Of a DNA stretch of 64,000 nucleotides, positions 1 to 8,744 are shown one piece after another (positions within the stretch are counted from its first letter, which is position 1; each line of letters opens with the position of its first letter). Source of the DNA: Thalassococcus profundi. Its GTDB lineage: Bacteria; Pseudomonadota; Alphaproteobacteria; Rhodobacterales; Rhodobacteraceae. The stretch lies in NCBI RefSeq assembly GCF_003344785.1, contig NZ_QPMK01000005.1, positions 186,001 through 250,000 on the forward strand, written 5' to 3'. The position numbers were made by a program, and so were the translations under genes. Below the pieces are notes generated by a model. That model was not told the DNA's origin and made no database searches. It saw only the letters and a program-made list of their open reading frames with translations.

Positions 1-183
1 CACCTTGCGCCAGGCGTCGAAGGCGTCGACACCCCTGGCAATCGCGGCTTCGGCGTCGGCCACGGAGTGCATCGGCACCCGCGCGATTTCGCTGCCATCC
101 ACCGGCGTGGTGACCGACAGCGTCCCGCCGGTGGTCTCCGCGGCGCTCAGGCCGCAGGCGTCGAGAATGTGCTGGTATGTCAT
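1..183 (-). CDS. Aldehyde dehydrogenase family protein, 5' end only (possibly L-aminoadipate-semialdehyde / piperideine-6-carboxylate dehydrogenase)
   Basis: The minus strand reads 61 uninterrupted codons from an ATG at 183 to the window edge, preceded by an AAAGGA ribosome binding site. The protein begins MTYQHILDACGL and continues with TPVDGSEIARVP and AFDAWRKV. The phrase 'TPxDGSxIAxV...AFxxWRxV' is typical of the N-terminal NAD-binding region of aldehyde dehydrogenases, closest in memory to the lysine-catabolic aminoadipate-semialdehyde dehydrogenase group. The catalytic Cys and Glu lie outside the window, so the substrate is an inference. A LysR gene is divergent from it and may be its regulator. 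Confidence 0.65.
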   Translation of the reverse strand, partial: MTYQHILDACGLSAAETTGGTLSVTTPVDGSEIARVPMHSVADAEAAIARGVDAFDAWRKV

Positions 184-624
184 GAGCTTGTCCTTTGGTT
201 CGAGATCAGGCCGGCGACGGCCCGGTACAGAGGCGCGCAGCCTCTCTGCGGATCGGCGCGCGAAGGAGAGCGGGACAGCCGGGCAAGGGCCGGCATTCCG
301 AGGGCGCGGCCGGACGCGATGGTCGGACCCACGGTAAGCCGATACCGCGTGCGTCCGCCAGCGGTCGCTGTCCCGGCCGCATCGCAGACATGCGGCGGCG
401 CGGCAATGTCCGGCGCGCCGATGCACGATGCCGGACCGCCCCGTCCGGCGGCACGCGGACGCGCGGCCTTTCTTGCGATCACAAGGATCGCGGACGGTGT
501 CCAGCCTTCGAATCCGCCAGCCATTCGCAGCATGCGTAACTCCCGTTAACGGCTCTGTTTGACATGCCGACCATGCATATGAGAAACGCAATTATCGGAT
601 TCATCATGCAACGGCCTCATACCC
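184..624. other. Intergenic region between the divergent aldehyde dehydrogenase and LysR genes
   Basis: This 441-base stretch has only overlapping open frames of arginine/alanine-rich composition without ribosome binding sites or family motifs, so I read it as non-coding. The part next to the LysR gene is more AT-rich and contains the palindrome CCGTTAACGG at 543-552 and a TTGACA hexamer at 559-564. Either could belong to a promoter or operator for the divergent pair, but I see no matching -10 box at normal spacing. Confidence 0.5.
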
Positions 625-1578
625 ATGCCGCACCCGAAGCGGACCCTGCCGCCGATGACCGCGCTTCGCGCACTCGAATCCTTCGAGCGGACGGGGAACG
701 CCACGCAAACCGGGGTCGAGCTTGGCGTCTCGCAAAGCGCGGTGAGCCGCCAGCTCAAGCTTCTGGAGGACTACCTCGAGACGCCGCTCTTCCTGCGGGA
801 CAGGAAGAGCATCAGGCTGTCGCAGGCCGCGCGCAATTACTGCGGCCAGGTGCGGGCCGCGCTCGAACAGATTGGAACCGCGAGCCTGCGCCTGAAGGCG
901 AACCCGGCGGGCGGGCAGCTCAATATCGCGATGCTTCCGGCGTTCGGGGTGCGCTGGCTGGCGCCGAAGCTGCCGGATTTCGCGGCCCGCCATCCCGATG
1001 TTACGATCAATCTCGGCACGCGGCTGAAACCTTTCGACTTTGCCGCCGAACCCTTCCATGGCGCGATCCACTTCGGCCAGCAGGATTGGTCCGACGTCGC
1101 TTATCAGGCGCTTATGCCGGAATATGTGGCGCCCGTGGCATCGCCCGGGATCGCCGAAACCCGGCGCGGCGAGTCCTTGCGCGACCTGTTTGCACTGCCG
1201 CTTCTGCACCTCGATACGCGCCCCGATGCCTGGGAAAGATGGGCCCTGGCGCTTGGACAGGACATCGAATGCCCGGTCGGGATGCTTTTCGATCAGTTCG
1301 CGCCGATGATCGAGGCGGCGGTTCATGGCATGGGGGCGGCGTTGCTGCCCACCTATCTGATCGAAAACGAGCTGCGGGACGGCCGTCTCGTGGCGCTCTG
1401 GCCGGACACCGAGATCAGTATCGGCACCTATTATTTCGTGTGGCCCAAGGACGACCCAAGCTATCGGCCCCGGACCCTGTTCGTGGACTGGTTGCGGCAG
1501 GTGATCGACGGCGAAATCCTGTGCGACCCGAACCGGCGAGCCTCTGCGTGGCGGGATGTCGCCGGACAAGACCCGTGA
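625..1578 (+). CDS. LysR-family transcriptional regulator
   Basis: This is a 317-residue DNA-binding regulator of usual LysR length. The N-terminal winged helix is seen in 'MTALRALESFERTGNATQTGVELGVSQS' followed by AVSRQLKLLE. The remaining two thirds is a substrate-binding domain with 'MLPAFGVRWLAPKLPDFAARHP' and FVWPKDDPSY near the C-terminus, a GcvA-like arrangement. An in-frame ATG at 655 is an alternative start and would still keep the whole helix-turn-helix. It is divergent from the aldehyde dehydrogenase gene, the usual layout for a LysR protein and its target; the co-inducer cannot be told from sequence. Confidence 0.9.
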   Translation: MPHPKRTLPPMTALRALESFERTGNATQTGVELGVSQSAVSRQLKLLEDYLETPLFLRDRKSIRLSQAARNYCGQVRAALEQIGTASLRLKANPAGGQLNIAMLPAFGVRWLAPKLPDFAARHPDVTINLGTRLKPFDFAAEPFHGAIHFGQQDWSDVAYQALMPEYVAPVASPGIAETRRGESLRDLFALPLLHLDTRPDAWERWALALGQDIECPVGMLFDQFAPMIEAAVHGMGAALLPTYLIENELRDGRLVALWPDTEISIGTYYFVWPKDDPSYRPRTLFVDWLRQVIDGEILCDPNRRASAWRDVAGQDP

Positions 1579-1588
1579 CGGGCGCGCG

Positions 1589-1879
1589 TCAGGCGGGTCC
1601 GGTCGATGTGCCGTCCCAATGTTCCCCCATCGCCACGATGCAGGACGTCCCGTTGCTGTAGGTCTGCACGATGATCCAGTCGCCGCTCTGTTGGGTGACC
1701 CAGACCTCGAGCACGGTGTTCGGGTCGCGCAGGCCCATCCCGTGGCGTTCGGCTCCCAGCACCTGTGTCAGGGTCTGCTCCAGACGCGAGCTGTCCTCGC
1801 AGCGCAGATCGGACATCTGCGCCTGTGCGAGGCCGGGCAGAACGGTAAGGACCAGCGGAAGGGCGATGCGAACGGACAT
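1589..1879 (-). CDS. Small exported protein of unknown function
   Basis: The 96-residue product begins MSVRIALPLVLTVLPGLAQA, a clear signal peptide with an AQA cleavage site, so the ATG at 1879 is preferred over longer upstream frames that lack a signal. The mature part has two cysteines (LRCEDSS and GTSCIV) that could form a disulfide, and a C-terminal half with QQSGDWIIVQTYSNGTSC. I do not recognise a family. The gene converges on the LysR gene with only ten bases between their stops. Confidence 0.7.
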   Translation of the reverse strand: MSVRIALPLVLTVLPGLAQAQMSDLRCEDSSRLEQTLTQVLGAERHGMGLRDPNTVLEVWVTQQSGDWIIVQTYSNGTSCIVAMGEHWDGTSTGPA

Positions 1880-2015
1880 GCCCCGACCATACGCGGTTCT
1901 GACGAGAATTGTAACGGTTTCATGACGACCTGTGGATAACGTGATGCCGGACGGTCGCATCGGCCACGAGTGCGCTGCGGCCCTTTCCGGCTGCATTCAC
2001 AGAGTCGTTGCGAAA

Positions 2016-2055
2016 CTGTAAGAAAACCGATTCAAAACCGTCACGCAGCTGTCGC
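2016..2055 (+). promoter_or_regulatory. Candidate PhoB-binding (Pho-box-like) repeat array upstream of phnC
   Basis: Four 7-base units start at 2016 (CTGTAAG), 2027 (CCGATTC), 2038 (CCGTCAC) and 2049 (CTGTCGC). Each is separated by exactly four bases, giving an 11-base period. The Pho box is built from CTGTCAT-like 7-mers with 4-base, often A-rich, spacers; the first two spacers here are AAAA. The array ends 38 bases before the phnC start. The outer units fit the consensus better than the second. The spacing is seen in the sequence; PhoB control is inferred from it and from the gene content. Confidence 0.5.
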
Positions 2056-2093
2056 CATCAACCCATATCCGGCCTCCTGAACATGGGGGCGAC

Positions 2094-2909
<816 letters not shown>

Positions 2910-3004
2910 GCCAGTCACGCCCCGCGTGACCCGCGCGGTCCACCTTCATCCACCCCGCCCGCACGCAGCCGCAAGGCTTTAGGGCAATCTTAAAGGAGAC
3001 CCTG

Positions 3005-3916
3005 ATGAAAAAGACCCTCGTCCTGGCGCTTGCCGCCACCACCGCCCTTGGCACCGGCGCCTTCGCGCAGGAGATCACCGAATTCCGCATCGGCATTCTC
3101 GGCGGCGAGAACGCGCAGGACCGCATGAACTCCTACCAGTGCCTCGCGGACTACACTACCGAGGAACTGGGCGTCGAGACCAAGCTCTTCGCCCCCGCCG
3201 ACTACAACGGCGTGATCCAGGGTCTGCTGGGCGGCACCATCGACATGGCCTGGCTGGGCGCATCAGCCTATGCCGCCACCTACCTGCAGGATCCCGAAGC
3301 GGTCGAGCCGGTGATGGTCAAGGTCAACCTGGACGGCTCCATCGGGTATCATTCCATCGGTTTCGCCCGCAAGGATGCCGGCATCACCTCGCTCGAGGAC
3401 ATGCAGGGCAAGGTCTTCGGCTTCGGCGATCCGAACTCCACCTCCGGCTACCTGATCCCCTCCATCGAGATCCCCCAGGCCGGCGAAGGCATCACCATGG
3501 AGCCGGGTGAATACTTTGCCGATGTGGTCTTCACCGGCGGTCACGAGCAGACCATCGTCGCGGTGAACAACGGCGACATCGACGGCGGCGTGACCTGGGC
3601 CGACGGCCAGGGCAACTGGGAAGACGGTTACAACTCGGGCGCCCTGCGCAAGGCCGTGGACGCGGGCCTCGTCGACATGAACGAGCTGGTGGAGATCTGG
3701 AAATCCGAAGTCATCCCCGAAGGCCCCGTGGTGCTGCGCACCGCCCTGCCCGCCGACGTGAAGGAGAAGATGACGACGCTGGTCGACAACCTCTACGAGA
3801 CCGATCCGGAGTGCACCTACGGCGTCTTCGCCGGTGACAGCCTGGGCGCCAAGCCGGTGACCCATGCCACCTACACCTCCATCGTCGAAGCGCGCAAAGC
3901 CGAAATCGGCGGCTGA
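3005..3916 (+). CDS. phnD: Phosphonate ABC transporter, periplasmic substrate-binding protein
   Basis: The 303-residue protein has the signal peptide MKKTLVLALAATTALGTGAFA followed by QEITEFRIGILGGENAQDR. That opening, together with 'DYNGVIQGLLGGTIDMAWLG' and 'FGDPNSTSGYLIPS', is characteristic of PhnD-type phosphonate/phosphite binding proteins. The mature protein delivers substrate to the PhnE permeases. A strong ribosome binding site (AAAGGAG) precedes the start. A stable stem-loop immediately after the stop probably raises the amount of this component relative to the permeases. Confidence 0.95.
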   Translation: MKKTLVLALAATTALGTGAFAQEITEFRIGILGGENAQDRMNSYQCLADYTTEELGVETKLFAPADYNGVIQGLLGGTIDMAWLGASAYAATYLQDPEAVEPVMVKVNLDGSIGYHSIGFARKDAGITSLEDMQGKVFGFGDPNSTSGYLIPSIEIPQAGEGITMEPGEYFADVVFTGGHEQTIVAVNNGDIDGGVTWADGQGNWEDGYNSGALRKAVDAGLVDMNELVEIWKSEVIPEGPVVLRTALPADVKEKMTTLVDNLYETDPECTYGVFAGDSLGAKPVTHATYTSIVEARKAEIGG

Positions 3917-3931
3917 GCGTCATCCATCCTG

Positions 3932-3962
3932 TCGGCAGCCCGCATTCCGGGCTGCCGATTTT
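3932..3962 (+). terminator. Intra-operon stem-loop between phnD and phnE
   Basis: A perfect 11-bp stem (TCGGCAGCCCG pairing with CGGGCTGCCGA) with a 5-base loop is followed by TTTT. It starts 16 bases after the phnD stop and ends 17 bases before phnE. The short T run suggests a leaky terminator or a 3' stabilising hairpin rather than a full stop, as is common after binding-protein genes of ABC operons. Confidence 0.6.
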
Positions 3963-3978
3963 CGTTCGAGGGCAGCAG

Positions 3979-4860
3979 ATGACAGACGCGACACTGGGCA
4001 CGCCGAACGGCGCCCGTTCCATCGACCATATCCGGGCCAGTTACCTGGCTCAGGTCCAGCGCCGCCGTCTCTACGGCGGGCTGGTTTTGATGATCTTCGT
4101 GCTGCTCATGGTCTCGGGCTTCATGGTGGCCGACGACCGCAATGCCGGCGGCTTCTGGGACGGCCTGCACCAGATCGGCGACTACCCCGCCGAAGTGCTG
4201 GCCGAAGCCTGGCAAAAGCGCGCCGACTTGCCGGGCCTCGTCGTCGAGTTCTTTCCCGCCCTGATCGAGACGATCAACATCGCCGCCGTGTCCACCCTGA
4301 TCGGCGCCGCCGCCGGGCTGGTGCTGTCGCTGCTCTCGACCCGCGGGCTGGCGCGCTGGCCGCGCCTGATCCCGGTCTTCCGCCGCTTCATGGACATCAT
4401 GCGGGCAGTGCCCGAAATCGTCATCGCGCTTGTCCTGATCTTCGTTCTGGGGGGCGGGCCGGTGCCCGCGATGATCGCCATCGCCATCCATACCGCGGGC
4501 GCCCTCGGCAAGATGTTCTCGGAAGTGGCCGAGAATGCCGATCTCAAGCCGGTCGAGGGTCTGGCCTCCACCGGGGCCACCTGGGCACAGAAGATGTGGC
4601 TTGGCGTGCTGCCGCAGGTGGCGCCGAACTACCTCAGCTACGCGCTGCTGCGGTTCGAGATCAACATCCGCGCCTCTGCGATCCTCGGCTTCGTGGGCGC
4701 AGGCGGGCTGGGCTACGAGCTGCGCAATTCCATGGCCTGGGGGCCGGGGCGCTTCGACGAGGCCGCGGCGATCTTCATCCTGCTTTTCGGCACGATCGTC
4801 TTCTTCGACCAGCTGTCGAGCCGTTATCGCAATCGCCTGACCGAAGGACATGCCGCATGA
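3979..4860 (+). CDS. phnE: Phosphonate ABC transporter, permease (first PhnE)
   Basis: The 293-residue inner-membrane permease has an N-terminal membrane segment around residues 31-52 and then the conserved permease domain. The cytoplasmic EAA-type loop is visible as 'AIHTAGALGKMFSEVAENAD' followed by GLASTGAT. The hydrophobic C-terminal segments include 'AILGFVGAGGLGYELRNSM'. It overlaps the second permease gene by the four bases ATGA, implying translational coupling. It would pair with PhnE2 to form the channel. Confidence 0.93.
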   Translation: MTDATLGTPNGARSIDHIRASYLAQVQRRRLYGGLVLMIFVLLMVSGFMVADDRNAGGFWDGLHQIGDYPAEVLAEAWQKRADLPGLVVEFFPALIETINIAAVSTLIGAAAGLVLSLLSTRGLARWPRLIPVFRRFMDIMRAVPEIVIALVLIFVLGGGPVPAMIAIAIHTAGALGKMFSEVAENADLKPVEGLASTGATWAQKMWLGVLPQVAPNYLSYALLRFEINIRASAILGFVGAGGLGYELRNSMAWGPGRFDEAAAIFILLFGTIVFFDQLSSRYRNRLTEGHAA

Positions 4861-6170
4861 GCGCCGCCGACCTCGATCTCGTCAAATCGCAGGCCGATGC
4901 GCTTTTCTCGCGCAAGCGCCTCTTCGCCGTCGGCCTCCCCGGCGTCATCCTGGCCTATTTCGTCTACATCTTCTTCGCCTTCGACCTGCCCGGCCTCGCC
5001 CAGCGGGCGAACTGGGACAACGCGGTGACGCTGGCCTCGGACAGCTGGTCCTACAAGACCCATGTCACCCGCGAAAACGGCAGCGGCGAGATGGAATACG
5101 CGGTCGAGGGCGAGCGCAAGGGCGCCTACCCCGACGGCCAGCGCCCCGACTGGGTGACCGGTGACGATGTGATCACCGTCGACCTGGGCGGCGGCACACT
5201 TGTGCGGCTCCTGCCCGACCGGCGCACCGAGGTCGAAATCCCGGAGTTCGGCCTGATCAAAGCACAGGCCGAGGGACGCGAGATCACCACCAACCTGACG
5301 GGCGACCTGCCGGACTGGATCAGCGCCTCGTCCCGCCGGGTGGGGATCACCACGCCCGAAGGCCGCGTGACCATCACCGGATCGAAGACCGAGGTGTTCA
5401 ACTACTTCCCGGGGTGGGAGCTTTTCTGGTTCACCTTCGACAGCCCCTATCACGGACACGGGTTCGGCGAGATCCTGTTCGGCGACCGGATCGACCCCGA
5501 CCGCGGCAACATCGCGGGCGCCGTGTCGGACTGGTGGAACAATGCCATGTGGCGGCACAGGGACGTGGCCTGGGCCATCGGCGAGACGATCCTCATGGCC
5601 TTCCTCGGGACCATGGGGGCGGCGATGCTCGCCCTGCCCCTGTCCTTCATGGCTGCCAAGCGCTTTGCCCCCGTCATGCTGATCCGCGCCGCCACCCGAC
5701 GGCTCTTCGACTTCGTGCGCGGCGTCGATGCGCTGATCTGGACGGTCGTGCTGGCGCGGGCCTTCGGTCCCGGCCCGCTGACCGGTACGCTGGCGATCCT
5801 GATCACCGACACGGGCACCTTCGGCAAGATCTTCTCCGAGGCGCTCGAAAACGTCGACCAGAAGCAGATCGAAGGCATTTCCTCCACCGGGGCCAAGCCG
5901 CTGCAGCGCTACCGCTTCGGCGTGATCCCGCAGATCGTGCCGATCCTGCTGGCGCAGATCCTGTACTTCCTCGAATCCAACACCCGCTCGGCCACGATCA
6001 TCGGCGCGATCACCGGCGGCGGCATCGGGCTGATGCTGACGCAGGCGATCCAGACCCAGAAGGACTGGGAAGAGGTCGCCTACTACATCGTCCTGATCGT
6101 CGGCATGGTCATGGTGATGGACAGCCTCTCGGGCTGGCTCCGGGGCAAGCTGATCGGGCGCAGCGACTGA
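4857..6170 (+). CDS. phnE: Phosphonate ABC transporter, permease with large periplasmic insertion (second PhnE)
   Basis: The 437-residue protein has a C-terminal permease domain homologous to PhnE, with 'ILITDTGTFGKIFSEALENV' and GISSTGAKPLQRY as the EAA-type loop. After the first membrane helix (about residues 23-43, FAVGLPGVILAYFVYIFFAF) comes roughly 190 residues of soluble, beta-rich sequence before the next helix. A usual PhnE is about 260-300 residues, so this is a long variant; I recall such long second permeases from related bacteria. The start is fixed by the ATGA overlap with the preceding gene. The role of the insertion is unknown. Confidence 0.9.
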   Translation: MSAADLDLVKSQADALFSRKRLFAVGLPGVILAYFVYIFFAFDLPGLAQRANWDNAVTLASDSWSYKTHVTRENGSGEMEYAVEGERKGAYPDGQRPDWVTGDDVITVDLGGGTLVRLLPDRRTEVEIPEFGLIKAQAEGREITTNLTGDLPDWISASSRRVGITTPEGRVTITGSKTEVFNYFPGWELFWFTFDSPYHGHGFGEILFGDRIDPDRGNIAGAVSDWWNNAMWRHRDVAWAIGETILMAFLGTMGAAMLALPLSFMAAKRFAPVMLIRAATRRLFDFVRGVDALIWTVVLARAFGPGPLTGTLAILITDTGTFGKIFSEALENVDQKQIEGISSTGAKPLQRYRFGVIPQIVPILLAQILYFLESNTRSATIIGAITGGGIGLMLTQAIQTQKDWEEVAYYIVLIVGMVMVMDSLSGWLRGKLIGRSD

Positions 6171-6171
6171 C

Positions 6172-6789
6172 ATGGCGCGCCTTTCCCCGGACCGCCCGGT
6201 CATCCACGACGGCTGCACGATCACCGACACCACCTTCGGCGCCTACGTCGAGATCGGCGCGGGCAGCCGCGTCGCCCACAGCAGGATCGGCGACTACAGC
6301 TATTGCGACCGCTTCGCCGATATCGCCAATGCCGAGGTCGGCAAGTTCGCCAATATCGCCAGCTTCGTGCGCATCGGTGCCACCGACCATCCGCTCGACA
6401 CTGCCGCCTGCCACCACTTCCTGTATCGCTCGGGGGATTACTGGGACGATGCCGAGACGGACGCCGATTTCTTCGCCCGCCGCCGCGCCAGGCGCGCGGT
6501 CATCGGACACGACACCTGGATCGGCCATGCCGCGATGATCAAACCCGAGGTCACGCTGGGCCACGGCGCGGTGGTCGCCGCGGGCGCCGTGGTGACGAAG
6601 GACGTGCCCGCCTATTGCATCGTCGCCGGCACCCCCGCCCGCAAACTGCGCGACCGCCAACCGCCCGAGATCGCCGCCCGCCTGATCGCCCTGGCCTGGT
6701 GGAACTGGCCCCACGACGCCCTGCGCATGGCGCTGGAGGATTTCCGGACGCTCAGCGCGGAGGCGTTTCTGGAGCGGTACGGCGGGTAG
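6172..6789 (+). CDS. Hexapeptide-repeat acetyltransferase of the phosphonate-associated (LbH) type
   Basis: The 205-residue protein consists of left-handed beta-helix hexapeptide repeats, for example VEIGAGSRVAHSRIG, then VIGHDTWIGHAAMIKPEVTL and GAVVAAGAVVTKDVPAY. It begins one base after the phnE2 stop, so it belongs to the uptake operon. A hexapeptide acetyltransferase next to phn genes matches the known phosphonate-metabolism acyltransferase family. No GNAT-type PhnO is seen here, so it may acetylate aminophosphonates in its place; that role is inferred, and the family label is firmer than the substrate. Confidence 0.82.
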   Translation: MARLSPDRPVIHDGCTITDTTFGAYVEIGAGSRVAHSRIGDYSYCDRFADIANAEVGKFANIASFVRIGATDHPLDTAACHHFLYRSGDYWDDAETDADFFARRRARRAVIGHDTWIGHAAMIKPEVTLGHGAVVAAGAVVTKDVPAYCIVAGTPARKLRDRQPPEIAARLIALAWWNWPHDALRMALEDFRTLSAEAFLERYGG

Positions 6790-7319
6790 GTTGGCTTGCA
6801 GCCTGTATCTGCAACTGGGTGTCGCAGTCAGCGGTACGGGATGATGCACCGCAATTGAACGGCAGCCATGCACCGGAGGCGGACTTTGCAGTGGCATGAG
6901 GCCCGCGCCAACCGAGGAACGTGATCAGCACTTGCCCGCCGCTGACCCTTGGCTTGCACTTCGGCACAACGTCCAGGAAGCCGACTTTGGTGAAGACTTG
7001 CCGCACCGCCAAACCTGCCAGGTTCGAATGCTTTGAGATCATGTTCGGCAGGCTCACGGAATGAAAGCGCGGTGCACGTTTTTGGACTGGATGTCCGATG
7101 GCCTTCCTCTCGTCCATTGCGCTCGCAGCCATCGTCCTCTCCTGGCGATACGTCCTGACCCCAGCCGCAGAGAATTGAAATCACGCAAAGACTCACGCGA
7201 GACGCCCGATAATTTTTCCCAAAGATGAAAGGGGCTTGATCTGTACGCAGATCAGGGACAATCTTAGGTTGAATACCTTACTTAAAAATTTTCAAAAATT
7301 GCTACTGGAGGTACCAACC
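6790..7319. other. Non-coding left flank of the islet inside the phn locus
   Basis: This 530-base stretch has open frames on both strands, but none has a ribosome binding site, family motif or normal codon pattern; I regard it as degenerate intergenic DNA. It becomes more AT-rich towards 7200-7300 than the flanking phn genes. A 7-bp inverted repeat, TGATCTG pairing with CAGATCA around TACG, lies at 7237-7254, within 70 bases of the start of the next gene, and may be part of its promoter or operator. No recognisable transposase fragment is present. Confidence 0.5.
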
Positions 7320-8429
7320 TTGGAGAAGATTTTTTCACGCAGTTTCTTTGCGTCGTCCGTCATTTCCGCATTCGGCTTCATATCGTCGGCAGCTGCTTCG
7401 GAACCTGCTGATATTGACTATCTCTCTTGCGGTGAAATTGCCTGTGCGTACTTCTATCAGGGTGAGGGTGTGAACCATCTGCAACTGATCATGCATGTCT
7501 GGCCGAAAGGTGGCGGCCTGAATTCCGACGATGTGACGATCATACTGGATTTTCCGAATGACCCGAACGGCACGTCTTCCATCTACATCGGCAACACGCT
7601 GGTCGAATATTACGGCCCGGGCGTCGACCTGAGCATGCCCGAACAACACGGGGACAAGATTTTCGATATGGGAATCTACCTGGCCGAAGGTCTCCAGATC
7701 GCGCTGAACAACCCTGAAACCGCGGACTTCGGCTGGTGGCCATCGCAATCCATAATCAACGAGTTGGTGGAACAGTCCGCGGACCAAATCCCTCAGCAGT
7801 TCAGCGCGTGGGACGACACGAATCCCCCGTTCCCGCCTGACGAAAATGGCACTGGGGGCGGGCATTCCGAAAATGCCGTCGGTGTCCTCCTGGGGGAAGA
7901 GCTGTGCGTGGGCATTGAATGCTTTGACACTGAAGATGACCAGAACTTGTCACTTGCGGCGCAGGTCCGTCCCCAACAACGTGCCGATGCACTCAGGGAA
8001 AGGACCGCCCCGCTCTTGCTGCCCGGCAATCAACGCAGCGCTGGAAATGTTAACCGCCTGCGGGCGCAACAGAACTCCGTAGCCTCCGAAGGAACTTGCG
8101 GAGGTATCGCTTTGGCCAACGCCGTCGCGCAACAGGGGTTGGAGGGCTGCTACGACAAATGTGATACGTGCATCGAACAGAATGTCGCCACCGCCCAGGC
8201 CATTCAAAACGCGAACGCCGAATTGCACTGTATGAAGTTCGCGAGCAGCTCCGTGCTGCTCTCGGCGGTTGCGACCGAAGCCATTGCCCTATTGGGCGCT
8301 GCCACGATCTATACCGAATTGCATGAGTACTGCATGAAAAACGCGATAACGTCACTTGCCGGATTTAAGGCGACGCAGCGACTTCAATGCCGGTCAACGT
8401 GCAGGTATTTATTCGAACTTTCCCAGTAG
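7320..8429 (+). CDS. Unrecognised cysteine-rich exported protein (orphan gene)
   Basis: I read a TTG start at 7320 because GGAGGT lies seven bases upstream and because it places a signal peptide (MEKIFSRSFFASSVISAFGF, then ISSAAAS) exactly at the N-terminus; the frame stays open upstream to 7236 but that extension is charged and unlike a leader. The 369-residue product matches no family I know. It has twelve cysteines: pairs at SCGEIAC and LCVGIEC, and eight in the last third including CYDKCDTC. An even number in an exported protein suggests disulfides. A glycine/proline-rich linker (NPPFPPDENGTGGG) separates two halves. Codon use is AT-richer than its neighbours, suggesting acquisition. Confidence 0.7.
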   Translation: MEKIFSRSFFASSVISAFGFISSAAASEPADIDYLSCGEIACAYFYQGEGVNHLQLIMHVWPKGGGLNSDDVTIILDFPNDPNGTSSIYIGNTLVEYYGPGVDLSMPEQHGDKIFDMGIYLAEGLQIALNNPETADFGWWPSQSIINELVEQSADQIPQQFSAWDDTNPPFPPDENGTGGGHSENAVGVLLGEELCVGIECFDTEDDQNLSLAAQVRPQQRADALRERTAPLLLPGNQRSAGNVNRLRAQQNSVASEGTCGGIALANAVAQQGLEGCYDKCDTCIEQNVATAQAIQNANAELHCMKFASSSVLLSAVATEAIALLGAATIYTELHEYCMKNAITSLAGFKATQRLQCRSTCRYLFELSQ

Positions 8430-8744
8430 CTGCGCTCTTTGCGGAACTGACTGCGCTGTTGGACACCCAGCCAGACGATTCAATCATCGTTGCTGCGCGG
8501 CGGGGGCTTTGCTGCAAGCTGCGACATCACGGCCGCGACTTTCGGACTGTGGGCAGCAGCTTTTGCCGCGCTCCGGCTGGCGTCATGCGGATGCAGGGAA
8601 TGACCGGACGCCGTCCTTCCAGCGAGCACGGCTCGCTGGAATAACCCGGTGTGAACGTGCCGGCTTGGGACTGGCCACCGGCCGTTTCCGGCACTTGCGC
8701 AGAGCGCGCCAGATTCGCCGCCGCCATTCGATGGACCCGCCACG
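8430..8744. other. Non-coding right flank of the islet
   Basis: This 315-base stretch lies between the orphan gene and the end of phnF. Open frames here lack ribosome binding sites and recognisable domains. The only clear structure is the hairpin at 8617-8641. The rest resembles degenerate remnant sequence; I see nothing functional in it. Confidence 0.5.
8617..8641. repeat. Perfect 11-bp stem-loop in the islet flank
   Basis: The arms TTCCAGCGAGC and GCTCGCTGGAA are exact reverse complements around a three-base loop ACG. No T run follows on either strand, so a rho-independent terminator is unlikely. It could be a remnant of a mobile element end, a repetitive palindrome or a protein-binding site. 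Confidence 0.6.

Noticed and set aside
184-550. Several 80-160 codon frames on both strands near the left edge
   Set aside because: Composition is Arg/Ala/Gly/Pro-rich without motifs, and they overlap each other and the aldehyde dehydrogenase start.
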